Shown here: piece by piece, positions 16,875 to 26,009 of the stretch
How the letters are laid out: each line of letters starts with the position of its first letter
Position numbering within the stretch: the first letter of the stretch is position 1
From: Arthrobacter sp. M4
GTDB taxonomy: Bacteria > Actinomycetota > Actinomycetes > Actinomycetales > Micrococcaceae
Direction: 5' to 3'
DNA length: 64,000 nucleotides
Assembly (NCBI RefSeq): GCF_020251205.1
Contig: NZ_JAIWYX010000003.1
Span: forward strand, 248,001-312,000
The notes under the pieces: generated by a model
What the model saw: the letters and a program-made list of their open reading frames with translations, nothing else
Told to the model about the DNA's origin: nothing
The model's database searches: none
Position numbers and translations under genes: made by a program

Positions 16875-18020
16875 GTGAACGAACAAGTGAACAACCCAGC
16901 ACCAGCCCTGCTGCCTGAGGCCACCGAAGGAACCGGTGCCCGGGTGGCCGAGGCCAATACGCATCCCGCGCAAAGACTGCACGACGCGTCTGTCCGCGGA
17001 TTCGCTTCGGACAACTATTCCGGCGCCCACCCAGAGATCCTTGCCGCCTTGGCAGCAGCCAACGACGGACACCAGGTCTCCTACGGCGAGGACGCCTACA
17101 CGGAGCGCCTTGGCGAAGTGATGGAAGAGCAGTTCGGTACCGGCATCGAAATCTATCCCGTGTTCAATGGGACAGGTGCTAACGTCCTTGCGTTACAGTC
17201 CCTGCTCCCCCGCTGGGGAGCTGTGGTGTGCGCCTCCACTGCGCACATCAACATGGATGAGAACGGCGCCCCTGAACGGGTAGGCGGCATCAAGCTGCTG
17301 CAGATCCCAACATCCGATGGCAAGTTGACTCCGGAACTCATCGACCGCGAAGCGTGGGGCTTCGGCGACGAACACCGCGCCCAGCCGCTTGCCGTCTCCA
17401 TCACGCAGACCACCGAATTGGGGACGTGCTACACCCCGGATGAAATACGCGCGATTGCCGACCATATCCATGCCAAGGGAATGAAACTCCATATGGACGG
17501 TGCCCGGCTGGCTAACGCCGCGGCACACCTCCAAGTACCGTTGCGGGAGTTTACCCGCGACGCCGGAGTGGACATCCTCTCCTTCGGCGGCACCAAGAAT
17601 GGGCTGCTTTTTGGCGAAGTGGTGGTCGCCTTGAATCCGCTCGCGGCCCACGGGCTGATGTTCCTCCGCAAAATGAACATGCAGCTCGCCTCGAAGATGC
17701 GGTTCATCTCCGCGCAGTTCATCGCGCTGCTGGAGGACGGACTGTGGCTTCGCTCCGCCGCGCACGCCAACGCCATGGCATCCCGGCTTCGGGCAGCCGT
17801 GGACCAGATCGAGGGTATCCAGCCAACTCAGGCCACGGAGTCAAATGGCGTTTTCGCGATCCTCCCGGAAGGCCTGGCAGACCGCCTCAGGCCGGAGTTC
17901 CGGTTCTACGACTGGGACCAGGCCCGCCGCGAAGTGCGCTGGATGTGTTCCTTCGACACGACGGAGGAAGACGTCGATGCCTTTGTCGCCGCAATCAAAC
18001 GGGAGCTGGCTGCCAGATAA
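16875..18020 (+). CDS. Low-specificity L-threonine aldolase family PLP enzyme
   Basis: 381 residues from a GTG at 16875. PLP fold-type I of the beta-eliminating lyase family: the Schiff-base lysine is Lys241 in SFGGTKNG, and the cofactor Asp208 is in HMDGARLANAA. FNGTGANVLAL is the phosphate-binding segment. Such enzymes split threonine or allo-threonine into glycine and acetaldehyde and often accept other beta-hydroxy amino acids. It is the last gene of the operon, followed by a strong hairpin. Confidence 0.88.
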   Translation: MNEQVNNPAPALLPEATEGTGARVAEANTHPAQRLHDASVRGFASDNYSGAHPEILAALAAANDGHQVSYGEDAYTERLGEVMEEQFGTGIEIYPVFNGTGANVLALQSLLPRWGAVVCASTAHINMDENGAPERVGGIKLLQIPTSDGKLTPELIDREAWGFGDEHRAQPLAVSITQTTELGTCYTPDEIRAIADHIHAKGMKLHMDGARLANAAAHLQVPLREFTRDAGVDILSFGGTKNGLLFGEVVVALNPLAAHGLMFLRKMNMQLASKMRFISAQFIALLEDGLWLRSAAHANAMASRLRAAVDQIEGIQPTQATESNGVFAILPEGLADRLRPEFRFYDWDQARREVRWMCSFDTTEEDVDAFVAAIKRELAAR

Positions 18021-18029
18021 GGTGGCCAC

Positions 18030-18065
18030 GCGGGGCGGCGTGCCTGCCGTGAATCGCCGCCCCGC
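18030..18065 (+). terminator. GC-rich hairpin ending the DUF6421-SDR-aldolase operon
   Basis: GCGGGGCGGCG (18030-18040) pairs with CGCCGCCCCGC (18055-18065) over 11 bp, loop 14 bases. It lies nine bases past the aldolase stop. Only a short AT stretch follows, which is common for actinobacterial terminators. Confidence 0.75.
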
Positions 18066-18082
18066 CCGCATAATCTGCCAAA

Positions 18083-18730
18083 GTGAACGCACTAGCACAG
18101 GTTCCCGCGGACTTTCTTCACGCTCTGGGAACGCTTCGAAAAGCACGGTGCCGCAGCGAACTGCACCTTGAAGAAATACCGGCGCCCTCACGCCTGGCCC
18201 CGTACGCCGTGGCACTCGGCGCCGAGGTCTGGGCCGGCCCTGCCGGGCCTAAGGCCGGCTCGCGCCGTACCCTCGGACTGCCTGGGCCCGTCCAGGCCGC
18301 CGACGAAGGCCGCGAAGAACTCGCCACCGGACGTTTTATCCTCCTTCACGACCCGGAGAGTTCGCCTGTCTGGGAAGGACAGTTCCGGATCGTGACCTAT
18401 ATTCGCGCCCAATTGGATGCCGAGATGGGCAACGACGCCATGCTCGGTTCCGTGGCTTGGACCTGGCTGGTCGAAGCCCTGGAGAACCACGCCGCTCCCT
18501 ACCGGGCGGCGGGTGGTACGGCAACCCGCGTCCTGTCCGAGAGTTTCGGCACCCTCAAAGACCGCCCGGACACCATCGACATTGAACTGCGCGCCTCGTG
18601 GACACCCACGTCCTCGGACGTACAGGACCATTTGGAGGCCTGGTGCGACATGGTCTGCACTTTCGCGGGGCTCCCACCGCTTCCCGACGGCGTCACTCCC
18701 CTGCCGTACAGGCGTCCTGGCCGCGCATGA
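18083..18730 (+). CDS. DUF3000 protein
   Basis: 215 residues matching the actinobacterial DUF3000 family as I remember it, with conserved segments LAPYAVALGAEV, GRFILLHDPE, SVAWTWLVEAL and WTPTSSDVQDHLEAW. It has no catalytic motif I can name. It directly precedes the RNase D-like gene here, as in M. tuberculosis Rv2680-Rv2681 (from memory), so a role connected with RNA processing is possible but unproven. Confidence 0.82.
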   Translation: MNALAQVPADFLHALGTLRKARCRSELHLEEIPAPSRLAPYAVALGAEVWAGPAGPKAGSRRTLGLPGPVQAADEGREELATGRFILLHDPESSPVWEGQFRIVTYIRAQLDAEMGNDAMLGSVAWTWLVEALENHAAPYRAAGGTATRVLSESFGTLKDRPDTIDIELRASWTPTSSDVQDHLEAWCDMVCTFAGLPPLPDGVTPLPYRRPGRA

Positions 18731-18782
18731 AGCACGCAAATCAAGCTCTCTTTCGGTTGTCAGTCGGTAAACTAGTCACACC

Positions 18783-20105
18783 ATGACCCCACAAGATCCG
18801 GATAACACCACAACCGGCGACCCGGTTGCTGAACCCGCTCAACACATCACGGTAGACGGCTTTGACGCCAAGGTCCCGGTGATCATTGATCTCGACGTTC
18901 CCCGTGAGGGTGTCCCCCTCGTCATCGACACGCTGGCGGGCCTGGAACGATGCGCTGCCGCCATAGCCGCGGGCACCGGGCCCGCGGGCGTCGACGCCGA
19001 ACGCGCCTCGGGCTTCCGCTACGGCCAGCGGGCTTTCCTGGTACAGATCCGCCGTGAAGGCGCGGGGACCTGGCTCATCGATCCCGAACCGTTCGATGAC
19101 CTGAAGATCATCAACGAGGCGCTCCGCGGCGTCGAATGGATTCTCCACGCAGCCACCCAGGACCTGCCCTGCCTGTCGGAACTCGGCATGTGGCCTGACA
19201 AACTCTTCGACACCGAACTTGCAGCGAGGCTCGCCGGACTGCCCAGGGTCGGCCTGGCGGCAGTCATCGAGCAACTCCTCGGTTTTGGACTGGCCAAGGA
19301 ACACTCAGCCGCGGACTGGTCTACCCGCCCGCTTCCGGAACCCTGGCTGCGATACGCGGCCCTCGACGTCGAAGTCCTCGCGGAACTCCGGGAAGAACTC
19401 ATCGAACTGCTCGAATCGGACGGCAAGCTGGAGTTCGCCCGCCAGGAATTCGAAGGGATCCTTGCAGCCGGGCAGGCTCCGCCGCGGGTTGATCCTTGGC
19501 GCAAGACGTCCGGCCTACATCAGATCAGGGATCGCCGCCAGCTGGCGGCTGTACGCGAGCTGTGGCTGGAGCGGGACCAGCTGGCCCGCAAGCGCGACGT
19601 CGCGCCCGGAAGGCTTATCCCGGACTCTGCCCTGGTGGCCGCAGCCAAGACACTTCCCAGCACCGTCCCACAGCTACTGGCCACCAAAGGATTCCATGGC
19701 CGTTCTGCCCAGCGGGAAGCCACCCGCTGGCTGCGCTGCATCGCCACGGCCCGCAGCCTCGACGAACTTCCGCCCCTGCACCTGCCCACAAACGCTCCGC
19801 CGCCGCCCCGCGTATGGGCCGACCGGGACCTGGATGCCGCCGAGCGGCTCGCTACCGCCCGACCGCTGCTGGCTGCCAAAGCCGACGAGCTGAAACTTCC
19901 TGTGGAGAACCTGCTGACGCCGGACTACCTCAGGCGGGTGGCATGGCGTCCACCGCGGACGATCTCCGAGGAGTCCATAGCGCAGGAGCTGAGGACATTG
20001 GGTGCCCGTGAGTGGCAGATCTCCCTTGCGACGCCCCTCATCACCAAGGCGTTCCTTGACCCCCAACCGCTGCCTCCCAAGGAAGCCAAGGCCGCCCAGG
20101 ACTAG
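18783..20105 (+). CDS. rnd: RNase D-like 3'-5' exonuclease with HRDC domain
   Basis: 440 residues. The N-terminal DEDDy exonuclease domain shows VDAERASGFRYGQRAFLVQI (D and E of Exo I), HAATQDLPCL (Exo II Asp) and YAALDVEVLAEL (Exo III, with Tyr and Asp). An HRDC domain follows from about residue 220. The family trims the 3' ends of stable RNAs. It follows DUF3000 by 52 bases on the same strand. Confidence 0.9.
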   Translation: MTPQDPDNTTTGDPVAEPAQHITVDGFDAKVPVIIDLDVPREGVPLVIDTLAGLERCAAAIAAGTGPAGVDAERASGFRYGQRAFLVQIRREGAGTWLIDPEPFDDLKIINEALRGVEWILHAATQDLPCLSELGMWPDKLFDTELAARLAGLPRVGLAAVIEQLLGFGLAKEHSAADWSTRPLPEPWLRYAALDVEVLAELREELIELLESDGKLEFARQEFEGILAAGQAPPRVDPWRKTSGLHQIRDRRQLAAVRELWLERDQLARKRDVAPGRLIPDSALVAAAKTLPSTVPQLLATKGFHGRSAQREATRWLRCIATARSLDELPPLHLPTNAPPPPRVWADRDLDAAERLATARPLLAAKADELKLPVENLLTPDYLRRVAWRPPRTISEESIAQELRTLGAREWQISLATPLITKAFLDPQPLPPKEAKAAQD

Positions 20106-20160
20106 GCAAGCCGATCGCAGCGTCCGCAAATCCCTTGCAGCCGCACTCCTTGCCAGCTAA

Positions 20161-20176
20161 GTTACTCACGAGTAAC
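20161..20176. promoter_or_regulatory. 16-bp palindrome in front of fadA
   Basis: GTTACTC-AC-GAGTAAC is a perfect inverted repeat with 7-bp arms, 60 bases upstream of the fadA start and beyond the rnd stop. Palindromes of the TTACTNNNNAGTAA kind are typical operators of TetR-family repressors of lipid genes in actinobacteria, so this is a candidate fatty-acid-responsive operator. No regulator gene lies nearby and I saw no second copy in the window. Confidence 0.65.
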
Positions 20177-20236
20177 ATAGCGGACAACTACCTGCCCGTG
20201 CCCCGCGCCGGGCCGCGCTGTCCCAGAGGAGTACAC

Positions 20237-21496
20237 GTGATCCCCACCCGGAAGAACCCGACCCTTCGATCAGTCCGCGACGTTGTGTTCGTTGACGGTG
20301 TCCGCACCCCGTTTGGCAAAGCCGGCGACAAGGGCATCTATGCAGGCACACGGGCGGACGACCTCGTGGTCAAGTGCATCCGCGAACTTCTGCGGCGCAA
20401 CCCCTCCCTGCCGGCCGAACGCATTGACGACGTTGCCATCGCCGCCACCAGCCAAACCGGCGACCAGGGCCTCACCATCGGCCGCACCGCTGCGCTGCTC
20501 TCCGGCCTCCCAGCCACGGTACCCGGATTCGCCATCGACCGTATGTGCGCCGGAGCACTCACAGCGGTGACCACCACTGCCAGCGGCATCGGCGTTGGCG
20601 CCTACGACGTCGTCATTGCCGGGGGCGTTGAACACATGGGCAACCACCCAATGGGAGCGGGCGCGGACCCCAACCCGCGCTTCGTTTCCGAGCGACTGGT
20701 GGATCCGGCGGCCCTCAACATGGGCAATACTGCAGAAAACCTGCACGACCGATTCCCGAGCATCACCAAGGAGCGTGCCGACGCCTACGCAGTTGAATCC
20801 CAAGCGAAGCTCGCGGCAGCCTACCAGGGCGGAAAGATCCAGCCCGATCTGGTCCCCGTGGCGGCGCAGAAACCCGGCGAGGGCTGGAGTGTCCACAGCG
20901 TGGACGAACCGCCAAGGCCAGGAACATCCATGCAGGACCTGAGCGGGCTCCGCACCCCGTTCCGGCCGCATGGACGTGTGACGGCAGGGAACTCCGCAGG
21001 GCTCAATGATGGGGCCACTGCCTGTTTGCTCGCTTCCGGCGAGGCTGCTGAGGAACTGGGGCTGGCGCCGCGAATGCGCATGGTCTCGTTTGCCTATGCG
21101 GGTGTCGAGCCCCACGTGATGGGCATCGGTCCCGTGCCGGCAACGGAAAAGGCCCTCCGGAACAGCGGGCTCTCCATCGATGACATCGGGCTTTTCGAAA
21201 TCAACGAAGCCTTCGCGGTACAGGTCCTGAGCTTTCTGGACCACTTCGGAATCGCCGACGACGACCCGCGTGTCAACCGCTACGGCGGAGCCATCGCCGT
21301 CGGACATCCGCTGGCCTCTTCCGGGGTGAGGCTCATGACCCAACTCGCCCGGCAATTCGAACAGGATCCCGGCGTTCGGTTCGGCCTAACAGCCATGTGC
21401 ATAGGCCTGGGCATGGGTGCCGCGATCATTTGGGAAAACCCACACCATGCAGACTACAGAGTTGTCGAAGCAGCGTCCGAAGGAGCCGCAGCATGA
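20237..21496 (+). CDS. fadA: Acetyl-CoA acyltransferase (thiolase)
   Basis: Last step of beta-oxidation: thiolytic cleavage of 3-ketoacyl-CoA. The 419-residue product has the acylated Cys in IDRMCAGAL, the INEAFAVQ loop, the active His in AVGHPLASSG, and the second Cys in TAMCIGLGMGAAI. I chose the GTG at 20237 because AGAGGAG lies six bases upstream; an upstream ATG would include the palindrome region and unrelated sequence. Its stop overlaps the fadB start as ATGA. Confidence 0.93.
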   Translation: MIPTRKNPTLRSVRDVVFVDGVRTPFGKAGDKGIYAGTRADDLVVKCIRELLRRNPSLPAERIDDVAIAATSQTGDQGLTIGRTAALLSGLPATVPGFAIDRMCAGALTAVTTTASGIGVGAYDVVIAGGVEHMGNHPMGAGADPNPRFVSERLVDPAALNMGNTAENLHDRFPSITKERADAYAVESQAKLAAAYQGGKIQPDLVPVAAQKPGEGWSVHSVDEPPRPGTSMQDLSGLRTPFRPHGRVTAGNSAGLNDGATACLLASGEAAEELGLAPRMRMVSFAYAGVEPHVMGIGPVPATEKALRNSGLSIDDIGLFEINEAFAVQVLSFLDHFGIADDDPRVNRYGGAIAVGHPLASSGVRLMTQLARQFEQDPGVRFGLTAMCIGLGMGAAIIWENPHHADYRVVEAASEGAAA

Positions 21497-23661
21497 GCGC
21501 CGCCGATTTCAAGAACCTTGCCGAACAGTTCCCCGGTGAACTGGTCACCCATTCCTATGTGCAGGACGTACCTTTGCCCGCCCCTACTGGGCGGCCAAGT
21601 CCTGGAGTGATGGCCCTTGTAACCCTGGACAACGGACAGGACCACACGAAGCCCACAACCCTTGGCCCCAACTCCCTCCTGGAGCTTGGAACTGTCCTGG
21701 AGGTACTTAGGCAACGCGCCTCCCGTGGCGAGATTGCCGCCGTCGGCGTCACCGGAAAGCCGCACTACCTCGTAGCCGGCGCTGATCTGTCCGCCGTAAA
21801 GACGCTCAAGGAACGTGAACACGGACTTTGGATGGCGCAGCTCGGCCACCACGTCTACGGATCCCTGGCCAACGTGGGAGTCCCCAGTTTCGCGTTCATC
21901 AACGGAGCGGCACTGGGCGGTGGCCTTGAGCTTGCGCTGCAATCCACCTACCGCACTGTCTCCTCGGCTGCTGGCGCGCTGGCCCTGCCGGAAGCCCTCC
22001 TGGGACTCGTCCCAGGCTGGGGCGGCGTGTACCTGCTTCCCCGCCTGATCGGGCCCGAGAACGCCGTCAAGGTGATGATCGAGAACCCGCTCAGCAACAA
22101 CCGCACCCTGAGCGGGGCACAGGCCTTTGAGCTGGGCGTCGCCGACGCACTATTCGAGCCTGCAGATTTTCTGGAGCAATCCATTGCCTGGGCATCCTCG
22201 GTGCTCAGCGGAGAGGTTGTACCCGCGCGGAGCCAGGCAGTGGATCCCTCCGAGCCTGGCGTTGCCCGACGTTGGTCCGCGGCCATTGCCAGCGGACGTG
22301 CCCTGGTCGAGGCGAAGACATCCAATGCCTCCCCGGCCCCGGGCAAGGTCCTGGACATCATGGAAGCCAATCGCACCATGACCCAGGCCGAATCCGCAGC
22401 CCTGGAGTGCGAAACGTTGGCGATCCTTATGCAGTCCGATGAATTCCGGGCCACGGTCTACGCGTTCCTCGATCTGGTACAGAAACGAAGCAAGCGGCCC
22501 GCCGGAGCGCCCGACCGTTCCCTCGCGCGCCCCATAACGAAAGTAGGCGTCGTGGGAGCGGGCTTGATGGCAGGGCAGCTCGCCCTCCTCTTTGCACGGC
22601 AGTTGAAAGTGCCCGTGGTGATGACCGATATTGACCAGGAACGCGTGGACCGTGGAGTTGCCTACGTCCACGGCGAAATCGACAAGCTCCTGGACAAAAA
22701 GAAAATATCCCCAGATTCGGCCAACCGCACGAAAGCACTGGTTACGGGGGCGGTCTCCAAGGAAGCATTCGCAGACGCGGATTTGGTAATCGAGGCCGTC
22801 TTCGAAGAGCTGGCAGTCAAGAAGCAGGTGTTCGCCGAGGTGGAGGCGATCGTGTCTCCCGAGTGCGTCCTGGCCACCAACACGTCGTCCCTATCACTCA
22901 CCGCAATGGCTGAGGCACTGCGAAATCCGGAGCGCCTGATCGGTTTCCATTTCTTCAACCCAGTGGCCGTGATGCCACTGGTGGAGGTTGTCCGGGCCCC
23001 GAAGACCGACGACGGCGTGCTGGCTACTGCGTTCGAACTCGCACGCGGCTTGAAGAAGTCTGCGGTGCTGGTGAAAGATGCTCCCGCCTTTGTGGTCAAC
23101 CGCCTTCTCCTGCGGCTGATGGGTGAGGTTATCGCCGCCTTCGATGAAGGAACCCCCGCCACCATTGCGGACACGGCGCTGCGGCCCATGGGACTTCCCA
23201 TGACGCCGTTCGACCTGGCCGCCATGGTTGGCCTTCCCGTGGCCCAACATGTGCAGGAGTCCCTGCACGGTGCCTTCGGCGAGCGCTTCCCAGTTTCACA
23301 GAACCTGCAAAAGCTGATCGACAACGGCGTGAAGCAGTTGTGGGCTCCGGAGCCGGCCACTGATTCCGGCGCCCGGGAGATTCCCGCGTCTACCCTCGCC
23401 CTCCTCTCGTTTGGCTCCACCCCGTCCACCGCCGACGAGTTGCTGCGGCGAACACAGGATGCCTTGGCGGAAGAGATTGGGCTCATGCTCGCCGAAGGTG
23501 TTGTGGCGGCGCCGGAGGACATTGACCTGTGCATGATCCTGGGCGCGGGCTGGCCCCTGTTCCTTGGTGGCATCACTCCTTACCTCGACCGGGTAGGCGC
23601 CTCTGAGCGAGTCAATGGGCGCCGGTTCCACCAGCCTGGAAAGGCATCAGCGCCAGCTTAG
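21493..23661 (+). CDS. fadB: Trifunctional-type enoyl-CoA hydratase / 3-hydroxyacyl-CoA dehydrogenase
   Basis: 722 residues. The N-terminal crotonase domain has the oxyanion segment NGAALGGGLELAL and ALLGLVPGWGG. The C-terminal dehydrogenase begins with VGVVGAGLMAGQLA (NAD loop), then NTSSLSLTAMA and IGFHFFNPVAVMPLVE. It forms the beta-oxidation complex with FadA, with which it is translationally coupled (four-base overlap, start ATG at 21493). A convergent terminator hairpin follows. Confidence 0.94.
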   Translation: MSAADFKNLAEQFPGELVTHSYVQDVPLPAPTGRPSPGVMALVTLDNGQDHTKPTTLGPNSLLELGTVLEVLRQRASRGEIAAVGVTGKPHYLVAGADLSAVKTLKEREHGLWMAQLGHHVYGSLANVGVPSFAFINGAALGGGLELALQSTYRTVSSAAGALALPEALLGLVPGWGGVYLLPRLIGPENAVKVMIENPLSNNRTLSGAQAFELGVADALFEPADFLEQSIAWASSVLSGEVVPARSQAVDPSEPGVARRWSAAIASGRALVEAKTSNASPAPGKVLDIMEANRTMTQAESAALECETLAILMQSDEFRATVYAFLDLVQKRSKRPAGAPDRSLARPITKVGVVGAGLMAGQLALLFARQLKVPVVMTDIDQERVDRGVAYVHGEIDKLLDKKKISPDSANRTKALVTGAVSKEAFADADLVIEAVFEELAVKKQVFAEVEAIVSPECVLATNTSSLSLTAMAEALRNPERLIGFHFFNPVAVMPLVEVVRAPKTDDGVLATAFELARGLKKSAVLVKDAPAFVVNRLLLRLMGEVIAAFDEGTPATIADTALRPMGLPMTPFDLAAMVGLPVAQHVQESLHGAFGERFPVSQNLQKLIDNGVKQLWAPEPATDSGAREIPASTLALLSFGSTPSTADELLRRTQDALAEEIGLMLAEGVVAAPEDIDLCMILGAGWPLFLGGITPYLDRVGASERVNGRRFHQPGKASAPA

Positions 23662-23662
23662 G

Positions 23663-23702
23663 GCCCGGCCCACTTTGCGGGGTGTCAGGTCCGGGGCCGG
23701 GC
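23663..23702. terminator. Convergent hairpin between fadB and the nucleoside hydrolase gene
   Basis: GCCCGGCCC (23663-23671) and GGGCCGGGC (23694-23702) form a perfect 9-bp stem. It starts right after the fadB stop and overlaps the last codons of the convergent gene, so it may end transcription from both sides. Confidence 0.65.
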
Positions 23703-24734
23703 TGCGAAAGCTCCAACTGCGTTGACGAGCTCCGCCAAGGCCTGCTCAGGCTCAGGGTCTGCCACAACGCGCGCATTGGGCGGCTCCCCCCACAAGCCGC
23801 GAAAGTCAGCCACTGTGGTGCCCACCAGGCGCGGTGCTTCCGTCTCGACGTGGACAGTTGCCGTGCGTGTGCGGAAGGGCGTAGTGCCGATTGCCACGCA
23901 CGCGGCGAAATAGTCGTGGATGTGGGCCAGATAGCCTTGTCCGTGCTGCTGGTGAAAGGCGAAGTAGAAACGCAGCATGTCGCTCAACTGGCGAACAAGT
24001 TCGTTTGAAGCACGGCTTCGAGTACCGTTGGCTTGCCCTGCGGAAGCGACTTCGGGCTCCGTGCATCCCGCCCGGGCAGCGAGGGCCGCAAGGTGTTCCG
24101 GCCGCATCTCGATCCGCTCGGTTGTTTCGAGGGCGCAGACCAGCGGCAGCTTCTCCTCCGGTTGGCCGGAGTAAGCCGCAAAGACCTCGGCTGCAGCATG
24201 GGGATCGACGTGCGTATTCCATTCGGCCGTTGGCGTCGTGTTGCCCTGGTAGTAGTAGCTGCCGCCCATGATCACCACATTCTTGAGCAGCTCGGGCAGG
24301 CGGGGTTCGGCACGCAGCGCCAGGGCGAAGTTGGTCAGCGGCGCCGTCAACAGGGCGGTCAGCTCACCGGGCCTCGCCCGTGCGGCCTCAACCCAAAGTT
24401 CGACGGCGTCGCTCGCCGATACCGCGCCTTGCGGCACCGGAAGCTGGGCGTAACCGACGCCCTGCGGACCGTGCGTCTCCGGTGTTGTCACGAGGGGCAC
24501 CGAAAGCGGTGTCCGGGACCCGACGGCGACAGGGACCGAGGGGCGGCCGCATAGTTCCAGCAGTGCAAGGTTGTTGAGGGCGACCTGGTCCGCGGCCACG
24601 TTCCCGGGGGTGCTGGTCACCGCCACGATCTCCACTTGCGGCTGGCTGCACAAGTACGCCAAGGCGAGGGCATCGTCGACGCCGGTGTCGCAGTCCAGCA
24701 GCAAGCTCACGGGTCGCCGGTCCATGTCATCCAT
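23685..24734 (-). CDS. Inosine-uridine-preferring nucleoside hydrolase family protein
   Basis: 349 residues with the family signature LLLDCDTGVDDALAL (Ca2+-binding aspartates) near the N-terminus, then VIMGGSYYYQGNTTP and EWNTHVDPHAA, which supply further active-site residues. These enzymes split nucleosides into base and ribose for salvage. It lies five bases downstream of the aldo/keto reductase on the same strand, so the two are co-transcribed. Substrate specificity cannot be told. Confidence 0.9.
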   Translation of the reverse strand: MDDMDRRPVSLLLDCDTGVDDALALAYLCSQPQVEIVAVTSTPGNVAADQVALNNLALLELCGRPSVPVAVGSRTPLSVPLVTTPETHGPQGVGYAQLPVPQGAVSASDAVELWVEAARARPGELTALLTAPLTNFALALRAEPRLPELLKNVVIMGGSYYYQGNTTPTAEWNTHVDPHAAAEVFAAYSGQPEEKLPLVCALETTERIEMRPEHLAALAARAGCTEPEVASAGQANGTRSRASNELVRQLSDMLRFYFAFHQQHGQGYLAHIHDYFAACVAIGTTPFRTRTATVHVETEAPRLVGTTVADFRGLWGEPPNARVVADPEPEQALAELVNAVGAFAARPRT

Positions 24735-24739
24735 TCCGG

Positions 24740-25717
24740 CTAGAACAAGGCCACTTTGGGTGTGGGCGGGAAGATGTCGTCCAGCTCAGCACGCTCCTCG
24801 GGACTCGGGACCCACCTGACTGCCCGTGCATTGGTTTTCACCTGCTCCGGCTTGGTGGCCCCCGCAATGACGCTGCTCACTGCCGGCTGCGCGGCAAGCC
24901 ACGAGAACGCCACCTCCACCTCCGTCAGGCCGCGTTCCTTGGCGAACCGGCTGAAGCGCCCCAATTGTTCCCAATCGGCATCGTCCACAAGGTTTGTGCG
25001 TGTGTGGCTGAGTCGGGAGCCGGCCGGAGCGTGCCCGGGAGAGTACTTGCCGGTCAGCAGACCATTAGCGAGTGGAAAATAGGGCAATACTCCAAGGCCG
25101 TACGCCTGTGCTGCGGGAAGCACTTCGAGTTCGGCCCGGCGGTCCAGGAGGTTGTAATGGTTCTGCGACGAAATGAAGCGCACTCCCCCGCGCAGCCGCG
25201 CCACGTACTCGGCGTCGGCGATCTGCCAGCCCGCCCTGTTCGAATGGCCTACATAGCGTACTTTCCCGCTGGTCACGAGGTCATCGAGCGCCGCCAAAGT
25301 CTCTTCGACGGGGGTGATCGGGTCCGGCGTGTGGTACTGGTAGAGGTCGATCCAATCTGTCCCGAGGCGACGGAGCGAGGCTTCTAGGGCTGTGATGATG
25401 TAGCGCCGTGATCCGCGGGCCCCAAAATCCACTCCGTTCACGCCGCGCATGTCCATGCCGAACTTCGTTGCGACAATCGCTTCCTCACGCCTCTTTCCAA
25501 GCGATCTTCCGAGGATGCTCTCGCTGAGGCCTGGCTCACGGCCATAGACGTCCGCTACGTCGAACAGGGTTATGCCCGCGTCGAGGGCGGCATGGACAAC
25601 GGCGTCCGAGCCCTCCTGGGTCTCCGTGGCAGTACCGGGGCGGCCCAGATTGTTGCAGCCAAGTCCCACTACGGAAACGGTCAGGCCAGAGTTGCCAAGG
25701 CGTCGGTAGGTAGTCAT
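24740..25717 (-). CDS. Aldo/keto reductase
   Basis: 325 residues, (beta/alpha)8 NADPH-dependent oxidoreductase of the YajO/Tas type. Tetrad residues are visible in FDVADVYGREPGLSE (Asp, Tyr), VATKFG (Lys) and YVGHSNRAGWQ after the active-site region. The C-terminal SVIAGATKPEQVKTN segment binds the NADP phosphate. Ends WVPSPEERAELDDIFP. First gene of a two-gene unit with the nucleoside hydrolase; the substrate is unknown. Confidence 0.92.
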   Translation of the reverse strand: MTTYRRLGNSGLTVSVVGLGCNNLGRPGTATETQEGSDAVVHAALDAGITLFDVADVYGREPGLSESILGRSLGKRREEAIVATKFGMDMRGVNGVDFGARGSRRYIITALEASLRRLGTDWIDLYQYHTPDPITPVEETLAALDDLVTSGKVRYVGHSNRAGWQIADAEYVARLRGGVRFISSQNHYNLLDRRAELEVLPAAQAYGLGVLPYFPLANGLLTGKYSPGHAPAGSRLSHTRTNLVDDADWEQLGRFSRFAKERGLTEVEVAFSWLAAQPAVSSVIAGATKPEQVKTNARAVRWVPSPEERAELDDIFPPTPKVALF

Positions 25718-25757
25718 GTTTTCACCCTATACCGGCGCCGTGGCCGCCCCAGCGGGC

Positions 25758-25979
25758 TCAGCCTTGAGGACCGAACTGCATTCCGTGGTCTTCCAAGGCC
25801 TCATGCAACTGCGCCATGGCCGTTGGACCGATTCCGTGAAGCGCCAACGCCGGCTTCTCACCATACTCTACGAGCTGCTCCAGGGTCTCGATCCCCTCGT
25901 GGGCCAGCGCCCTTCGTGCCGGGGCTGCCAGCCCCTTCGGCAGCGGCGTATGTCCCGGCCAGTTGCTTTTCGGAGCCAT
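25758..25979 (-). CDS. Small helix-hairpin-helix protein (RNA polymerase alpha-CTD-like)
   Basis: 73 residues. The segment LPKGLAAPARRALAHEGIETLEQL followed by LHGIGPTAMAQLHEAL has the two-helix GxGxxA pattern of helix-hairpin-helix folds and resembles the C-terminal domain of RpoA. Such stand-alone proteins may bind DNA or protein; the function is unknown. It follows the 186-residue unknown gene by 30 bases on the same strand. Confidence 0.7.
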   Translation of the reverse strand: MAPKSNWPGHTPLPKGLAAPARRALAHEGIETLEQLVEYGEKPALALHGIGPTAMAQLHEALEDHGMQFGPQG

Positions 25980-26009
25980 GGGAGAACCCTTCTTTGAGCG
26001 AGGTGGTCC

